From NCBI RefSeq assembly GCF_015529805.1, contig NZ_CP064654.1:1674001-1738000 (forward strand): a stretch of DNA of 64,000 nt, written 5' to 3'. The DNA comes from Qipengyuania soli (lineage in GTDB: Bacteria; Pseudomonadota; Alphaproteobacteria; Sphingomonadales; Sphingomonadaceae). Below the pieces are notes generated by a model, which did no database searches, had not been told where the DNA came from, and saw only the letters and a program-made list of their open reading frames with translations. The position numbers and the translations under genes are program-made. This document shows positions 18,174-27,451 of this stretch, one piece after another; position 1 is the first letter of the stretch; every line of letters starts with the position of its first letter.

Positions 18174-18833
18174 TCATGCCGTGGGAATGGTTTGGCCGGT
18201 CTTGGCCCAGTCGGCGAGGAAGCCTTCGATGCCCTTGTCGGTCAGGATGTGTTTGAACAGCCCCTTGATGACCGCCGGAGGCATGGTCGCGACGTCGGCG
18301 CCGATCAGCGCGCTCTGGAGCACGTGGACGGGATTGCGGATCGAAGCGACCAGCACCTCGGTCTCGAAGCCGTAATTGCTGTAGATCGTGACGATATCCT
18401 CGATCAGCGCCATGCCGTCGAAACCGTTGTCGTCATGCCGGCCGACGAAGGGCGAGATGAAGGTCGCACCGGCCTTGGCCGCGAGCAGCGCCTGGTTGGC
18501 GCTGAAGCACAGGGTGACGTTGACCATCGTCCCGTCATTGGTGAGCTTCTTGCAGGTCTTGAGCCCGTCGATCGTCAGCGGAACCTTGATGCAGACGTTG
18601 TCGGCGATCTTCCGCAGAGTCTCGGCTTCCTTCATCATCGTCTCGTGGTCGAGCGCGACGACTTCGGCGCTGACCGGACCGTCGACGATGCCGCAGATTT
18701 CCTTCGTCACTTCCATGAAGTCCCGGCCCGACTTGGCGATCAGCGAGGGATTGGTGGTGACGCCGTCGAGGAGGCCGGTCTCAGCCAGCTCCTTGATGTC
18801 GGCGATGTCTGCGGTGTCGACGAAGAATTTCAT
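18174..18833 (-). CDS. Small transaldolase / fructose-6-phosphate aldolase-like protein
   Basis: 219 residues, the length of the compact TalC/Fsa group. The N-terminus [15 protein letters not shown] and TTNPSLIAK, the catalytic-lysine segment NVCIKVPLT (Schiff base Lys), and [11 protein letters not shown] are all present. The enzyme joins or splits dihydroxyacetone units in the pentose phosphate pathway; annotation as transaldolase rather than aldolase cannot be settled by sequence alone. It precedes cobT on the same strand by 16 bases, probably co-transcribed. Confidence 0.93.
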   Translation of the reverse strand: MKFFVDTADIADIKELAETGLLDGVTTNPSLIAKSGRDFMEVTKEICGIVDGPVSAEVVALDHETMMKEAETLRKIADNVCIKVPLTIDGLKTCKKLTNDGTMVNVTLCFSANQALLAAKAGATFISPFVGRHDDNGFDGMALIEDIVTIYSNYGFETEVLVASIRNPVHVLQSALIGADVATMPPAVIKGLFKHILTDKGIEGFLADWAKTGQTIPTA

Positions 18834-18887
18834 GATGGCTCCCGAATCCGGATAGGCGAAGTCTGCGCCCGCCCCTATGCGATCGGC

Positions 18888-19541
18888 ATGGGAAGAACCA
18901 GACTTAGGATCAGTGCCTGCTTTGCCGCCATGCTCGCCGCATGGCAACCGTGTGCGGCACATGCGGCGGACGATGAAACGCAGCTGTGGCTGATGTTCGA
19001 CGCATCGATGCCGCTCGATGCGCGGACCAACCTGACTTTCCTCGTCATGCCCCGCTTTCGCGACGCCGCACGGGGAGAAGACCAGGTCGTGCTGCGCGCG
19101 GCGCTCGACCGTGAATTGTCGAGCGCGCTGAGCGTGGGCGGCGGGTTGACCTATGTCGTCGGGCCGGACTCGTTCCGCCCGTTCCAGCAGGTCGAACTTT
19201 CGAAGGGTGACCTCTCGCTGCGCTTTCGCCTCGAAGAGATAACCGGCGGCGGCGTGGACCGGCTGGGCCTGCGCGAACGCGTGCAGGTGAAGTACAAGCT
19301 CAACCTTGCCGAGCACACCAGCATCAGCGTCGCGGAGGAATGGATCGATTCGGTCCGTTCGGAGCGGCGCGATACCTTGCCGGCCCGCGACCAGTGGCGC
19401 ACGGTCGCAAGCGTGCGGCAGGACATCGGCCAGCATCTCCACGCCGGGTTCGGCTACACGCTGATCATAGCCCCGGCGCGCGACGACTTGCCGACACGCG
19501 TCATCCACGCACCCATGCTGTCGGGCGGCTGGAGCTTCTAG
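18888..19541 (+). CDS. DUF2490 family outer-membrane protein
   Basis: 217 residues. A signal peptide ends about residue 26 ([11 protein letters not shown]). The rest is made of alternating strands with aromatic ends ([51 protein letters not shown]), ending GGWSF with a terminal Phe, the classical beta-barrel ending. This fits DUF2490, small outer membrane barrels of unknown function. The ATG at 18888 is the only start that gives the signal peptide. Its stop overlaps the convergent DUF4197 stop. Confidence 0.78.
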   Translation: MGRTRLRISACFAAMLAAWQPCAAHAADDETQLWLMFDASMPLDARTNLTFLVMPRFRDAARGEDQVVLRAALDRELSSALSVGGGLTYVVGPDSFRPFQQVELSKGDLSLRFRLEEITGGGVDRLGLRERVQVKYKLNLAEHTSISVAEEWIDSVRSERRDTLPARDQWRTVASVRQDIGQHLHAGFGYTLIIAPARDDLPTRVIHAPMLSGGWSF

Positions 19542-20236
19542 TAGCCCGCGCCGCCGACGCCGAAGACGCCGATGATCAGCGGGTCATTGGTCTCGCGCGG
19601 ATTGGCGCGGATCGCCGCTTCCTCGACCCCCATCTCGCGCCAGATGGTGTTGTCGATGTTGTTGGCGAAGCGGTTGGTGGCACCGGCAAGGTCGACGCCG
19701 GTGAGGCCACGCAGCAGCTCGCCGACCAGAGGATCGCTGGCAACACGCATGGCATCGCCCAGTTCGGGAACCATCGCCTCGACCAATGATGTGCCCATCG
19801 AACCTCGCAGGAATGAAGTGGCAGCGGTAGGCCCGCCGCGAACAAGGTCGATCGCGTTCTGGATACCGATTGTGCGCACTGCCTCGGTCACCAGCGGCGC
19901 GGCTCGTTCTGCACCTTCGTAAGCGATATCGGCAAAGGCACCTTCCAGCCGGTTCTTGAACAGGCTCGAGGTGAGGATCCGGCTCAATACGTCGCCACGC
20001 GTGCCAAGCAGGTTGCCGAGGCCCAGCTGCGCAACCTGGCTGTCCCAGAAGCCGTCGGACTGGAGCATGCGGCCAAAGGCGCGCTCGCTCGACAGGAAGA
20101 GCAGCCGCTGAACCGCGTCGACCATGCTGAAACCGGGCAGGCCGGCGCATGACGGGAGCGCGAGTGCCGCGCCGCCCAGCGTCAGTCCACCAAGGAAGGC
20201 CCTGCGACCGGTGGGTTGTTCGAGAAATTGGGTCAT
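19538..20236 (-). CDS. DUF4197 domain protein with a Tat-like/lipoprotein signal
   Basis: 232 residues. The N-terminus has a twin-arginine-like motif GRRAFLGG then a hydrophobic run and LPSCAG, so it could be a Tat substrate or a lipoprotein anchored at that Cys. The mature part fits DUF4197: [43 protein letters not shown] and [11 protein letters not shown] near the C-terminus. The function of the family is unknown; export to the periplasm is inferred from the signal. It converges with the DUF2490 gene, stops overlapping. Confidence 0.8.
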   Translation of the reverse strand: MTQFLEQPTGRRAFLGGLTLGGAALALPSCAGLPGFSMVDAVQRLLFLSSERAFGRMLQSDGFWDSQVAQLGLGNLLGTRGDVLSRILTSSLFKNRLEGAFADIAYEGAERAAPLVTEAVRTIGIQNAIDLVRGGPTAATSFLRGSMGTSLVEAMVPELGDAMRVASDPLVGELLRGLTGVDLAGATNRFANNIDNTIWREMGVEEAAIRANPRETNDPLIIGVFGVGGAGY

Positions 20237-20300
20237 ATCGTCAGTCCTCTTGCTTCCCACCCTTGTGTGGCCATCGTGCCGCCGCCCATATGGCGGGACC

Positions 20301-22466
20301 ATGAACCGCGTTCGTTGCCTCGTCCTCAATGCCGCACTCGGCCCGCTGGATTACCGCGTGCCCGACGGCATGGAGGTCGAGCCCGGCTCGGTGGTCGAAT
20401 GCCCGCTGGGCCCGCGCACCGTGATCGGGATCGTATGGGAGGCTGAACGGCTGCCCGGGACCGAGGTTCCGGCGGAAAAGCTGCGTCCCTTGCGCGATGT
20501 GCTTCCGGTCCCGCCGCTGTCGGCTCCGCTGCGGCGCTTGATCGAATGGACGGCCGACTATTACGTCGCCTCCATGGCGGGTGTCGCACGGATGGCCCTG
20601 AGTTCGGGTGGTGCGCTCAAGGGTCCGGCGACAATGACCGAGTATCGCCTCACCGGCGGGATGCCCGAGCGGCTGACCCCGCAACGCCTCGCCGCAATGG
20701 AGGCGCTGGAGGGCGAGCAGGCCAATATCCGCGAACTCGCAGGCCTTGCGGGCGTCTCCGAAGGCGTGCTGCGCGGTCTCGTCAACCAGGGCGTTCTCGA
20801 ACCGGTCGAAGTCGATTGCGACCGCCCCTACGACGAGGCGCGGCCCGATTTCGCCCACGTCGAGCTCAGCCCCGAACAGGCCGAAGCCTCGGCAACCCTT
20901 GCTGAGGCCGTGCGCAAGGCCGAATTTACTCCATTCTTGCTCGATGGCGTGACCGGATCGGGCAAGACCGAAACCTATTTCGAACCTGTCGCAGAGGCTT
21001 TGCGGATGGGGCGGCAGGTGCTCGTTCTGCTGCCCGAAATCGCGCTGACCGAGAATTTCCTCCACCGCTTCGAGGAGCGTTTCGGCGCGGCACCGGTACT
21101 CTGGCATTCTTCGTTGAAATCGACCGAACGGCGGCGCGCCTATCGCGCGGTTGCCAGCGGTAGTGCGCAGGTCGTGGTCGGTGCGCGCTCTGCGCTGTTC
21201 CTTCCGTTTCGCATGCTCGGCCTCATCGTCGTCGATGAGGCGCACGAGGTCAGCTTCAAGCAGGAGGACGGCGTGCGCTACAACGCGCGCGACGTCGCGG
21301 TGATGCGCGCGCATTTCGAGAAGGTGCCGGTGGTTCTCGCCAGTGCCACGCCCGCGCTCGAAAGCCTGCAGATGGCCGAAAGCGGGATCTACACCAAGAT
21401 CGACCTGCCGAGCCGTTTCGGCGGTGCCGAACTGCCCGCGATCGATACCATCGACCTGACACAGGAGAAGCCGCCCCACGGCATGTGGCTGGCCCAGCGG
21501 CTGGTCGACGGGATCGAGGAACGGCTGGCCAGGGGCGAACAGTCGCTATTGTTCCTCAATCGCCGCGGCTATGCCCCACTGACGCTGTGCCGCAATTGCG
21601 GCTTCCGCTTCCAGTGCCCCAATTGCAGCGCCTGGCTGGTCGAGCACCGCTTCTCGCGCCGTCTTGCCTGCCACCATTGCGGGCACGAAACGCCCAGCCC
21701 CAATGCCTGTCCCGAATGCGGCGAGCCCGATTGCCTCGTCGCGTGCGGGCCGGGGGTCGAACGCATCGCCGACGAGGTGGCCGAGCGCCTGCCCGATGCG
21801 CGGGTCTTCGTCGCGACTTCGGACACGCTCAACTCACCCGGCAAGGCAGCGGAGTTCATTGCGCTGGTCGAAGCAGGCGAGATCGACGTTATTGTCGGCA
21901 CGCAACTGGTAACCAAGGGGTTCCATTTCCCCGAGCTGACGCTGGTTGGCGTGGTCGATGCCGATCTCGGCCTCGAAGGCGGGGACTTGCGCGCGGGCGA
22001 GCGGACTTACCAGCAGGTCGCACAGGTTGCCGGTCGCGCGGGTCGCGGCTCAAAGCCGGGCGAAGTGCTGATCCAGACGCGCCACCCCGAGGCAAGCGTC
22101 ATCGCCGCGCTCGCCGCTGGTGACCGGGACGCCTTCTATTCCGCCGAGACCGAGGGACGTCGTCATGCCGGCGCGCCGCCCTTCGGCCGCTGGGCGGCGA
22201 TCATCATCTCCTCCGAGGACGATGCCGAAGCCCGCGAGGCTGCCAACCGGCTGGGCGCCTTCCGCCCGCAGGTGGATGATTGCCAGATCCTCGGCCCCGC
22301 CCCTGCCCCGATGGCGTTGCTGCGCGGACGCTATCGCTATCGCTTCCTCATCAATGCGCGGCGTTCTGTGCAACTGCAGGACGTCATTCGCGGCTGGCTG
22401 CGGCAGGTCGACCACCCTCCCGGCGTGCGCGTGGCGGTGGACGTCGACCCCTACAGTTTCGTCTAG
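20301..22466 (+). CDS. priA: Primosomal replication protein N' (PriA helicase)
   Basis: 721 residues. The helicase motifs are Walker A DGVTGSGKTETYF, DEAH box VVDEAHEVSFKQ, and later NRRGYAPL and GTQLVTKG with VAGRAGRG. The zinc-binding block has four Cys pairs (CRNC, CPNC, CHHC, CPEC) as in PriA. It restarts stalled replication forks by loading the replisome. The ATG at 20301 begins the family's conserved N-terminus (VRCLVLNAALGPLDYRVP). It converges with the HxlR gene, the stops overlapping by 4 bases. Confidence 0.97.
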   Translation: MNRVRCLVLNAALGPLDYRVPDGMEVEPGSVVECPLGPRTVIGIVWEAERLPGTEVPAEKLRPLRDVLPVPPLSAPLRRLIEWTADYYVASMAGVARMALSSGGALKGPATMTEYRLTGGMPERLTPQRLAAMEALEGEQANIRELAGLAGVSEGVLRGLVNQGVLEPVEVDCDRPYDEARPDFAHVELSPEQAEASATLAEAVRKAEFTPFLLDGVTGSGKTETYFEPVAEALRMGRQVLVLLPEIALTENFLHRFEERFGAAPVLWHSSLKSTERRRAYRAVASGSAQVVVGARSALFLPFRMLGLIVVDEAHEVSFKQEDGVRYNARDVAVMRAHFEKVPVVLASATPALESLQMAESGIYTKIDLPSRFGGAELPAIDTIDLTQEKPPHGMWLAQRLVDGIEERLARGEQSLLFLNRRGYAPLTLCRNCGFRFQCPNCSAWLVEHRFSRRLACHHCGHETPSPNACPECGEPDCLVACGPGVERIADEVAERLPDARVFVATSDTLNSPGKAAEFIALVEAGEIDVIVGTQLVTKGFHFPELTLVGVVDADLGLEGGDLRAGERTYQQVAQVAGRAGRGSKPGEVLIQTRHPEASVIAALAAGDRDAFYSAETEGRRHAGAPPFGRWAAIIISSEDDAEAREAANRLGAFRPQVDDCQILGPAPAPMALLRGRYRYRFLINARRSVQLQDVIRGWLRQVDHPPGVRVAVDVDPYSFV

Positions 22467-22888
22467 TCCTGCTCGCTGTCGAACACGGCTCGCGCCGCCT
22501 CGACCTTGCCGATATTGGCGATTGCCCAATTGCCCAGCCGCGCCACGGGATCGCAAAGCGAGCGCCCGAGTGCCGTCAGTGCATAATCGACACGCGGCGG
22601 AACGCTGGGCGTAACGGTGCGATTGACCAGCCCGTCCCGCTCCAGTCCGCGCAGCGTGCGGGTCAGCATGCGCTGCGAAATCCCGGGAATGTCGCGGCGC
22701 AATTCGTTGAAACGGCGCGATCCATCCGCAAGGCCCATGACCACGCGCACCGACCATTTGTCGCCGACGCGGGCGAGGATGTCATTCACCGCCGTGCATT
22801 GCGGCGTGTCGTGAACTTCAAGGGTAACACCGGTGTCCCTATCGGACAGGAAAGTGCCTTCTTGCGCAGGTCGGGGTGCAGTTTCCAT
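22463..22888 (-). CDS. HxlR family winged-helix regulator
   Basis: 141 residues with the HxlR winged helix, from VNDILARVGDKWSVRVVMGL to FNELRRDIPGISQRMLTRTL and the wing DYALTALGRSL. Two cysteines are present, Cys31 just before the DNA-binding domain and Cys112 in the wing; in the Bacillus YodB and similar repressors an N-terminal Cys senses quinones or oxidants. It is divergent from an azoreductase gene with 41 bases between, and that is the expected target. It is probably a redox-responsive repressor of the azoreductase. Confidence 0.88.
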   Translation of the reverse strand: METAPRPAQEGTFLSDRDTGVTLEVHDTPQCTAVNDILARVGDKWSVRVVMGLADGSRRFNELRRDIPGISQRMLTRTLRGLERDGLVNRTVTPSVPPRVDYALTALGRSLCDPVARLGNWAIANIGKVEAARAVFDSEQD

Positions 22889-22906
22889 ATGGCCTCCAGG
22901 TTATCA

Positions 22907-22917
22907 ATAGTAACTAT
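22907..22917. promoter_or_regulatory. Operator-like palindrome between HxlR and azoreductase genes
   Basis: ATAGT-A-ACTAT is a perfect palindrome centred in the 41-base gap between divergent start codons. It is the only such symmetry there and is a good candidate for the HxlR protein's binding site; binding is inferred. Because it lies 13 bases upstream of the azoreductase start it would also block that promoter. Confidence 0.55.
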
Positions 22918-22929
22918 GGAGTCCCGCAT

Positions 22930-23526
22930 ATGCAAATCCTTCGCATCGACAGTTCGACGACCGGCGACCAGTCGATCAGCCGCAAGCTGACCGACGAACT
23001 TCTCGCCCATTTCACCGCCAAGCATCCCGATGCGAAGGTCGTGACCCGCGACCTCGTGGCCGACCCGCTGGCGCATATCGACCCGATCACCACCAAGGCG
23101 ATCCGCACGCCGCCCGAAACGCACGAGGAGGCCGTCGCCGCCGCCTATCCCAACCAGCGTGCCGTGCTCGACGAATTCCTCGCTTCCGACGTGGTGATCG
23201 TCGGGGCGCCGATGTACAATTTCTCGATCCCCTCGCAGCTCAAGGCATGGCTCGACCGCCTGGGCGTGCCCGGCGTGACCTTCAGCTATTCGGCCGCTGG
23301 TCCGGAAGGCCTCGCAGGCGGACGCAAGGTGGTGGTCGCCTCGGCGCGCGGCGGCGAATATTCGACCGACCAGATGGCCGAGAACCAGGAGAGCCTGCTG
23401 ACGACCTTCTTCGGCTTTATAGGGGTGGACGATCTTCACTTCGTCCGGGTCGAGAAGGCAGGGTACGGTCCCGATGCAATTGCGGCGGGCCTTGCCGCAG
23501 CGAAGGAGGAAATCGCCCAGCTGTGA
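22930..23526 (+). CDS. azoR: FMN-dependent NADH-azoreductase / quinone reductase
   Basis: 198 residues, the usual length. The flavodoxin-like fold starts MQILRIDSSTTGDQSISRKL; the FMN-binding segment is PMYNFSIPSQLKAWLDR and the later loop SARGGEYS is typical of AzoR. It reduces azo compounds and quinones with NADH and is thought to protect against electrophiles. The ATG at 22930 is chosen because the family begins there. Divergent HxlR regulator upstream and palindromic operator candidate point to redox- or quinone-induced expression. Confidence 0.93.
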   Translation: MQILRIDSSTTGDQSISRKLTDELLAHFTAKHPDAKVVTRDLVADPLAHIDPITTKAIRTPPETHEEAVAAAYPNQRAVLDEFLASDVVIVGAPMYNFSIPSQLKAWLDRLGVPGVTFSYSAAGPEGLAGGRKVVVASARGGEYSTDQMAENQESLLTTFFGFIGVDDLHFVRVEKAGYGPDAIAAGLAAAKEEIAQL

Positions 23527-23560
23527 GGCACCATGACGGGGCCGGTGCATTGATGGCGCA

Positions 23561-25126
23561 ATGCCCGGCCCCGTACTTGTTCCCATCCTCGGCGACCAGC
23601 TGACGCGCACACTTGCCAGCCTGGGCGGGCGCACCAAGGCCGATACCGTCATCCTGATGATGGAGGTGTGCGACGAGGCAACCTACGTCAGGCACCACAA
23701 GCAGAAGATCGTCCTCGTCTTCTCGGCCATGCGCCACTTCGCGGAAGAGTTGCGCGAAGCGGGCTGGACCGTCGACTATGTCAGGCTCGACGACCCGAAC
23801 AATGCAGGCAGCTTCACGGGCGAGTTGGCCCGGGCCATCGAACGGCACGACCCGCGCCTCGTCAGCGTGGTCGAGGCGGGGGAATGGCGCGTTCGGCAGG
23901 ACATGGATCAGTGGGCGGACAAGTTCGCCTGCGAGGTGGAAATCCTGCGTGACGACCGTTTCGTCTGTTCGCAGGCCGAGTTCGACGACTGGGCGAAGGA
24001 TCGCAAGGAACTCCGCATGGAGTTCTTCTACCGCGAGATGCGGCGCAAGACCGGGCTGTTGATGGACGGCAATGAGCCAGCCGGTGGCCAGTGGAATTAC
24101 GACAGCGAAAACCGCAAGCCGCCGAAAGAAGGCCTGGCAGCACCCGAGCGCCCGAAATTCGAACCCGACGGCATCACGCACGAGGTCATCGACCTCGTCC
24201 AATCGCGCTTCGGCGACCATTTCGGTTCGCTCGAACGCTTCGGATGGCCGGTCACCCGCGTCGAGGCCGAACGCGCCGCCGACGCTTTCTTTGCGGAGCG
24301 GATCGAATGCTTCGGCCCTTACCAGGATGCGATGATCGCCGGGCAGGACGATCTGTTCCATTCGATGCTCTCGACCAGCATCAACCTCGGTCTGCTCGAC
24401 CCGCTGGACCTGTGCCGCCGAGCCGAGCAGGCTTATCGTGACGGGAAGGCTCCGCTCAACTCGGTCGAGGGGTTCATCCGCCAGATCATCGGCTGGCGCG
24501 AATATGTGCGCGGCTTCTACTTCAACCAGATGCCCGGCCTCGCCGAGGCCAATGCTCTAGATGCTCATCGCCCGCTGCCCGAATTCTACTGGACCGGCGA
24601 GACCGAAATGGCCTGCCTCGCCGACTGCATTCGCTCGACCCGCGACAATGCCCATGCGCACCACATCCAGCGGCTGATGGTGCTCGGCAATTTCGCGCTG
24701 CTCGCGGGGATCGAGCCGCAGGCGGTCGAGGACTGGTTCCTCGTCGTCTACGCCGATGCCTACGACTGGGTAGAACTGCCCAATGTCGCCGCCATGATCC
24801 TCTACGCCGACGGCGGGAAGCTGGCGTCCAAGCCCTATGCGGCGTCGGGCAACTACATCAACAAAATGTCCAACTACTGTTCGGGATGCCGATACAAGGT
24901 CAGCCAGAAGACTGGCGAAGGCGCGTGCCCCTTCAATCCGCTATACTGGCACTTCCTGGCGCGCCACCGCGATCGGTTCGAGAAGAACCCGCGTATCGGG
25001 CGTATCTACGCAAGCTGGGACCGGATGGGCGAGGTCAAGCAGCGGGAATATCTGGAGAGTGCCGCGGCGTTCCTCGACACGCTTGAACCGGCGGCGGAAG
25101 GCTGGGCGCGTCAGCCCTGCGCGTAG
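23561..25126 (+). CDS. FeS-type cryptochrome/(6-4) photolyase (PhrB-like)
   Basis: 521 residues. The N-terminal domain is of the deoxyribodipyrimidine photolyase-related type (LVPILGDQLT, EVCDEATYVRHHKQKI). Four Cys that bind a [4Fe-4S] cluster in this group are visible: Cys in EMACLADC and three in SNYCSGCRYK with the last in GEGACPFNP. The FAD-binding region includes RQIIGWREYVRGFY and DNAHAHHIQRLMVL. The group repairs (6-4) photoproducts with light. It starts 34 bases after azoR; its 3' end overlaps the convergent PEP mutase-like gene by 16 bases. Confidence 0.93.
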   Translation: MPGPVLVPILGDQLTRTLASLGGRTKADTVILMMEVCDEATYVRHHKQKIVLVFSAMRHFAEELREAGWTVDYVRLDDPNNAGSFTGELARAIERHDPRLVSVVEAGEWRVRQDMDQWADKFACEVEILRDDRFVCSQAEFDDWAKDRKELRMEFFYREMRRKTGLLMDGNEPAGGQWNYDSENRKPPKEGLAAPERPKFEPDGITHEVIDLVQSRFGDHFGSLERFGWPVTRVEAERAADAFFAERIECFGPYQDAMIAGQDDLFHSMLSTSINLGLLDPLDLCRRAEQAYRDGKAPLNSVEGFIRQIIGWREYVRGFYFNQMPGLAEANALDAHRPLPEFYWTGETEMACLADCIRSTRDNAHAHHIQRLMVLGNFALLAGIEPQAVEDWFLVVYADAYDWVELPNVAAMILYADGGKLASKPYAASGNYINKMSNYCSGCRYKVSQKTGEGACPFNPLYWHFLARHRDRFEKNPRIGRIYASWDRMGEVKQREYLESAAAFLDTLEPAAEGWARQPCA

Positions 25127-25857
25127 ACCGCCTGTGCCTGTTCCTTGAGCCAGTTCATTGTCGCCGCCCAGGGGCCGTGGCCATAGCTGATGCGCGCGAC
25201 GCCCAGTGCCGCGAGTTCGGCCGTCGTGCCGCGCCCCGGCGCCCAGAGGACATTGACCGGCAGCGGCGATCCTTCGCAGATAGCCCGGATCGTCGCATGG
25301 TCGCCGAGGAACGGCACGAAGAGGCTGCCCGCCCCGGCTTCGGCATAGGCGCGGCCGCGTTCGAGGACCTCGTCGATCAGGCCTTGCGAGTAATCCGCCG
25401 GGTCCTTGCCGCGATAGACGTCGGTGCGGGCGTTGACATGGATGCCGGTCGATGCGGCTGCCGCAATGCGTGCGGCTGCGTCCGCCACCGGTAGCAGCGC
25501 CGTTTCGCCCGGCAGGCGGTCTTCCATGTTGATCCCGACGGCACCGAGTTCGAAGGCCTTGGCAACCGATGCGCGGACCTCCTCCGGCGTATCGCCATAG
25601 CCCGCTTCCATGTCGATCGTGACCGGTAGGTCGGTGACCGAGAGGATGCGCTGCAGATTCTCGAGCACGATTTCCAACGGCAGGGTTTCGCCGTCATGGA
25701 AGCCCTGCGCCTCGGCGACGCCATAACTGCCAGTCGCAATTGCCTTCGCCCCCGCTTCGGTCACGGCCTTCGTCGAACCGGCGTCCCAGATATTGTACAG
25801 CACCAGCGGATTGCCGGGCACGTGCATGGCGCGGAACTGGACTACCTTGTTACTCAT
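25111..25857 (-). CDS. Isocitrate lyase/PEP mutase superfamily protein
   Basis: 248 residues. The alpha/beta barrel pattern is present: LVLYNIWDAGSTKAV, TIDMEAGYGDTPEEV and VGINMEDRLPG, with the metal-binding Asp/Glu in the DMEAGYGD motif. Relatives include phosphonopyruvate mutase, methylisocitrate lyase and oxaloacetase-type enzymes; the sequence does not show which reaction. It follows ada with only 1 base between stop and start, so it belongs to the DUF1203-ada operon. The KKxxCG catalytic Cys motif of isocitrate lyase is absent. Confidence 0.85.
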   Translation of the reverse strand: MSNKVVQFRAMHVPGNPLVLYNIWDAGSTKAVTEAGAKAIATGSYGVAEAQGFHDGETLPLEIVLENLQRILSVTDLPVTIDMEAGYGDTPEEVRASVAKAFELGAVGINMEDRLPGETALLPVADAAARIAAAASTGIHVNARTDVYRGKDPADYSQGLIDEVLERGRAYAEAGAGSLFVPFLGDHATIRAICEGSPLPVNVLWAPGRGTTAELAALGVARISYGHGPWAATMNWLKEQAQAVYAQG

Positions 25858-25858
25858 C

Positions 25859-26890
25859 TCAGTTCTTCTCCCGCGCGAGAAGTTCGCGCTTTATATCGAG
25901 GCCGTAGGCGTAGCCGCCGAGGTCACCACCGGTGCGGATCACGCGGTGGCAGGGGATCAGCACGGCGACATTGTTGCGGGCATTGGCGCTCCCGGCGGCA
26001 CGCACCGCCTTGGGATTGCCTGCCGCCGCCGCGATATCGGCATAGGTCCGCGTCTCGCCCGCAGGAATGTCGCGCAGGGCCTTCCAGCAGGCTTCCTGGA
26101 AGGCGGTGCCTTTCACGTCGAGCGGGATATGGGCGAAGTCACCCGGTGCCTCGACGCTGGCGACGACGTCGGCGAGCAGCCGCTCGAAATCCTTTCCGCC
26201 CTCGACCAGTTCGGCCTTGGGGAAGCGGCGGGCGAGTTCACTCTCGTCCTCGTTGAAGGAGAGGCGGCAGACCCCCTTGTCGGTGGCGCCGACCAGCATC
26301 GGGCCGAGCGTGGTCTTCACCACTGCCCAGTGGATCGTCACCCCGGCCCCGCCATCACGCCATGCGCTTGCCGTCATTCCCAACCGTCCTTTCGTATCCT
26401 CGTAAAAGCGCGAGGCCGAACCGTAGCCCGCGTCATAGATCGCATTCGTGACGCTTTCGCCAGCACTCAGCGCATCGCGCGCCCGCTCCTCGCGCAGGGC
26501 GCGGGCATAGGCGGCGGGCGAGAGGCCCGTGGCTCGCTTGAACACGCGCTGGAAATGCGTCGGGGAATACCCGGCGATGTCCGCAAGCGCCGTCAGCGAG
26601 GGCGCGTCTTCGGCCTGCTTGATTTCGTCGATCGCCGCCAGCACCGCCGCCTCGTCGCGAGAGACGTCGTCGGGCATGCAGCGCTTGCAAGCCCTGAGGC
26701 CGGTCGCCCGCGCCTCAGCGCCACTGGCATAGAAGCGCACATTCTCGCGCAGGGGATGGCGCGCCGCGCAGGACGGGCGGCAATAGATGCCCGTGGTCAG
26801 CACGCCGGTAACAAAGCGTCCGTCGAACGCCCGGTCGCGACGCAGCACGGCAGCCCATGCGGTATCGTCATTGGGGACGGATGCCATCAT
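25859..26890 (-). CDS. ada: Ada: bifunctional methyl-phosphotriester sensor and O6-methylguanine-DNA methyltransferase
   Basis: 343 residues. N-terminal Ada zinc domain (GIYCRPSCAARHPLRENV with the second pair in GLRACKRC), then an AraC-type helix-turn-helix (TALADIAGYSPTHFQRVFKRATG), then the methyltransferase domain with the active-site Cys in LIPCHRVI. Ada repairs alkylated DNA and, once methylated, activates its regulon, so it is likely autoregulated. The ATG at 26890 overlaps the DUF1203 stop as ATGATG; a second start three bases downstream is possible. Confidence 0.95.
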   Translation of the reverse strand: MMASVPNDDTAWAAVLRRDRAFDGRFVTGVLTTGIYCRPSCAARHPLRENVRFYASGAEARATGLRACKRCMPDDVSRDEAAVLAAIDEIKQAEDAPSLTALADIAGYSPTHFQRVFKRATGLSPAAYARALREERARDALSAGESVTNAIYDAGYGSASRFYEDTKGRLGMTASAWRDGGAGVTIHWAVVKTTLGPMLVGATDKGVCRLSFNEDESELARRFPKAELVEGGKDFERLLADVVASVEAPGDFAHIPLDVKGTAFQEACWKALRDIPAGETRTYADIAAAAGNPKAVRAAGSANARNNVAVLIPCHRVIRTGGDLGGYAYGLDIKRELLAREKN

Positions 26891-27354
26891 GCCCTCCTGG
26901 CGCGCGCGGCGAAACAACCGCGCACCGCATTGTGCGCGTCGATCTCGACTATTCTGGGGTCTGCAAACAGCTCGCGCAATCCCGCGTTCGCTTCTCCCGG
27001 AGCGGTGAGCCGGGCATCGACCATCATCCCGTCTGCGTCGAAGCCGCGCAACGACATCCAGCGGGACTGCATCACCGGCGGCAGCTCGTCGCAGTAGCGA
27101 GCCGGTGCCGCACAGCCTTCGGACACGAAGATCGCGTGGCTCGCGCGGAAGGGCGTATCGCCCATGCGCGACTCGTGGTTGAGCAGGAGCAAGGTGTCAC
27201 CGACCGGCACTTCGTCGAGAGTTACACGGCACGGGAACCCCGGAGCCTCGTCGGCCCGCATCCGCACCACACCCATTTCGGCAAGCGCGTCATCCGGCAT
27301 GCCGAACAAGGGGGCGAACGGCGCGGGATCGAGGCCTTCGATAACGTAATTCAT
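26887..27354 (-). CDS. DUF1203 domain protein
   Basis: 155 residues. The DUF1203 pattern is visible in VVRMRADEAPGFPCRVTL, VGDTLLLLNHESRMGDTPFRASHAIFV, and VDARLTAPGE. The family has no known function. The ATG at 27354 follows AAAGGAG 8 bases upstream. It is the first gene of an apparent DUF1203-ada-PEP-mutase operon, so alkylation damage may induce it; this is inference from position. Confidence 0.82.
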   Translation of the reverse strand: MNYVIEGLDPAPFAPLFGMPDDALAEMGVVRMRADEAPGFPCRVTLDEVPVGDTLLLLNHESRMGDTPFRASHAIFVSEGCAAPARYCDELPPVMQSRWMSLRGFDADGMMVDARLTAPGEANAGLRELFADPRIVEIDAHNAVRGCFAARARRA

Positions 27355-27451
27355 TGTCCAATACTCCTTTGACCTCGTTCTGGCCGTACTGTGCGGAGCG
27401 CGCATCCCGTGTCTTGCGGTCAAAGCCGATGACGGCCAAAAGTGGTCGCGG

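Noticed and set aside
20241-21479. Minus-strand open frame opposite priA
   Set aside because: Shadow of priA; composition rich in Arg/His/Gln and no family similarity.
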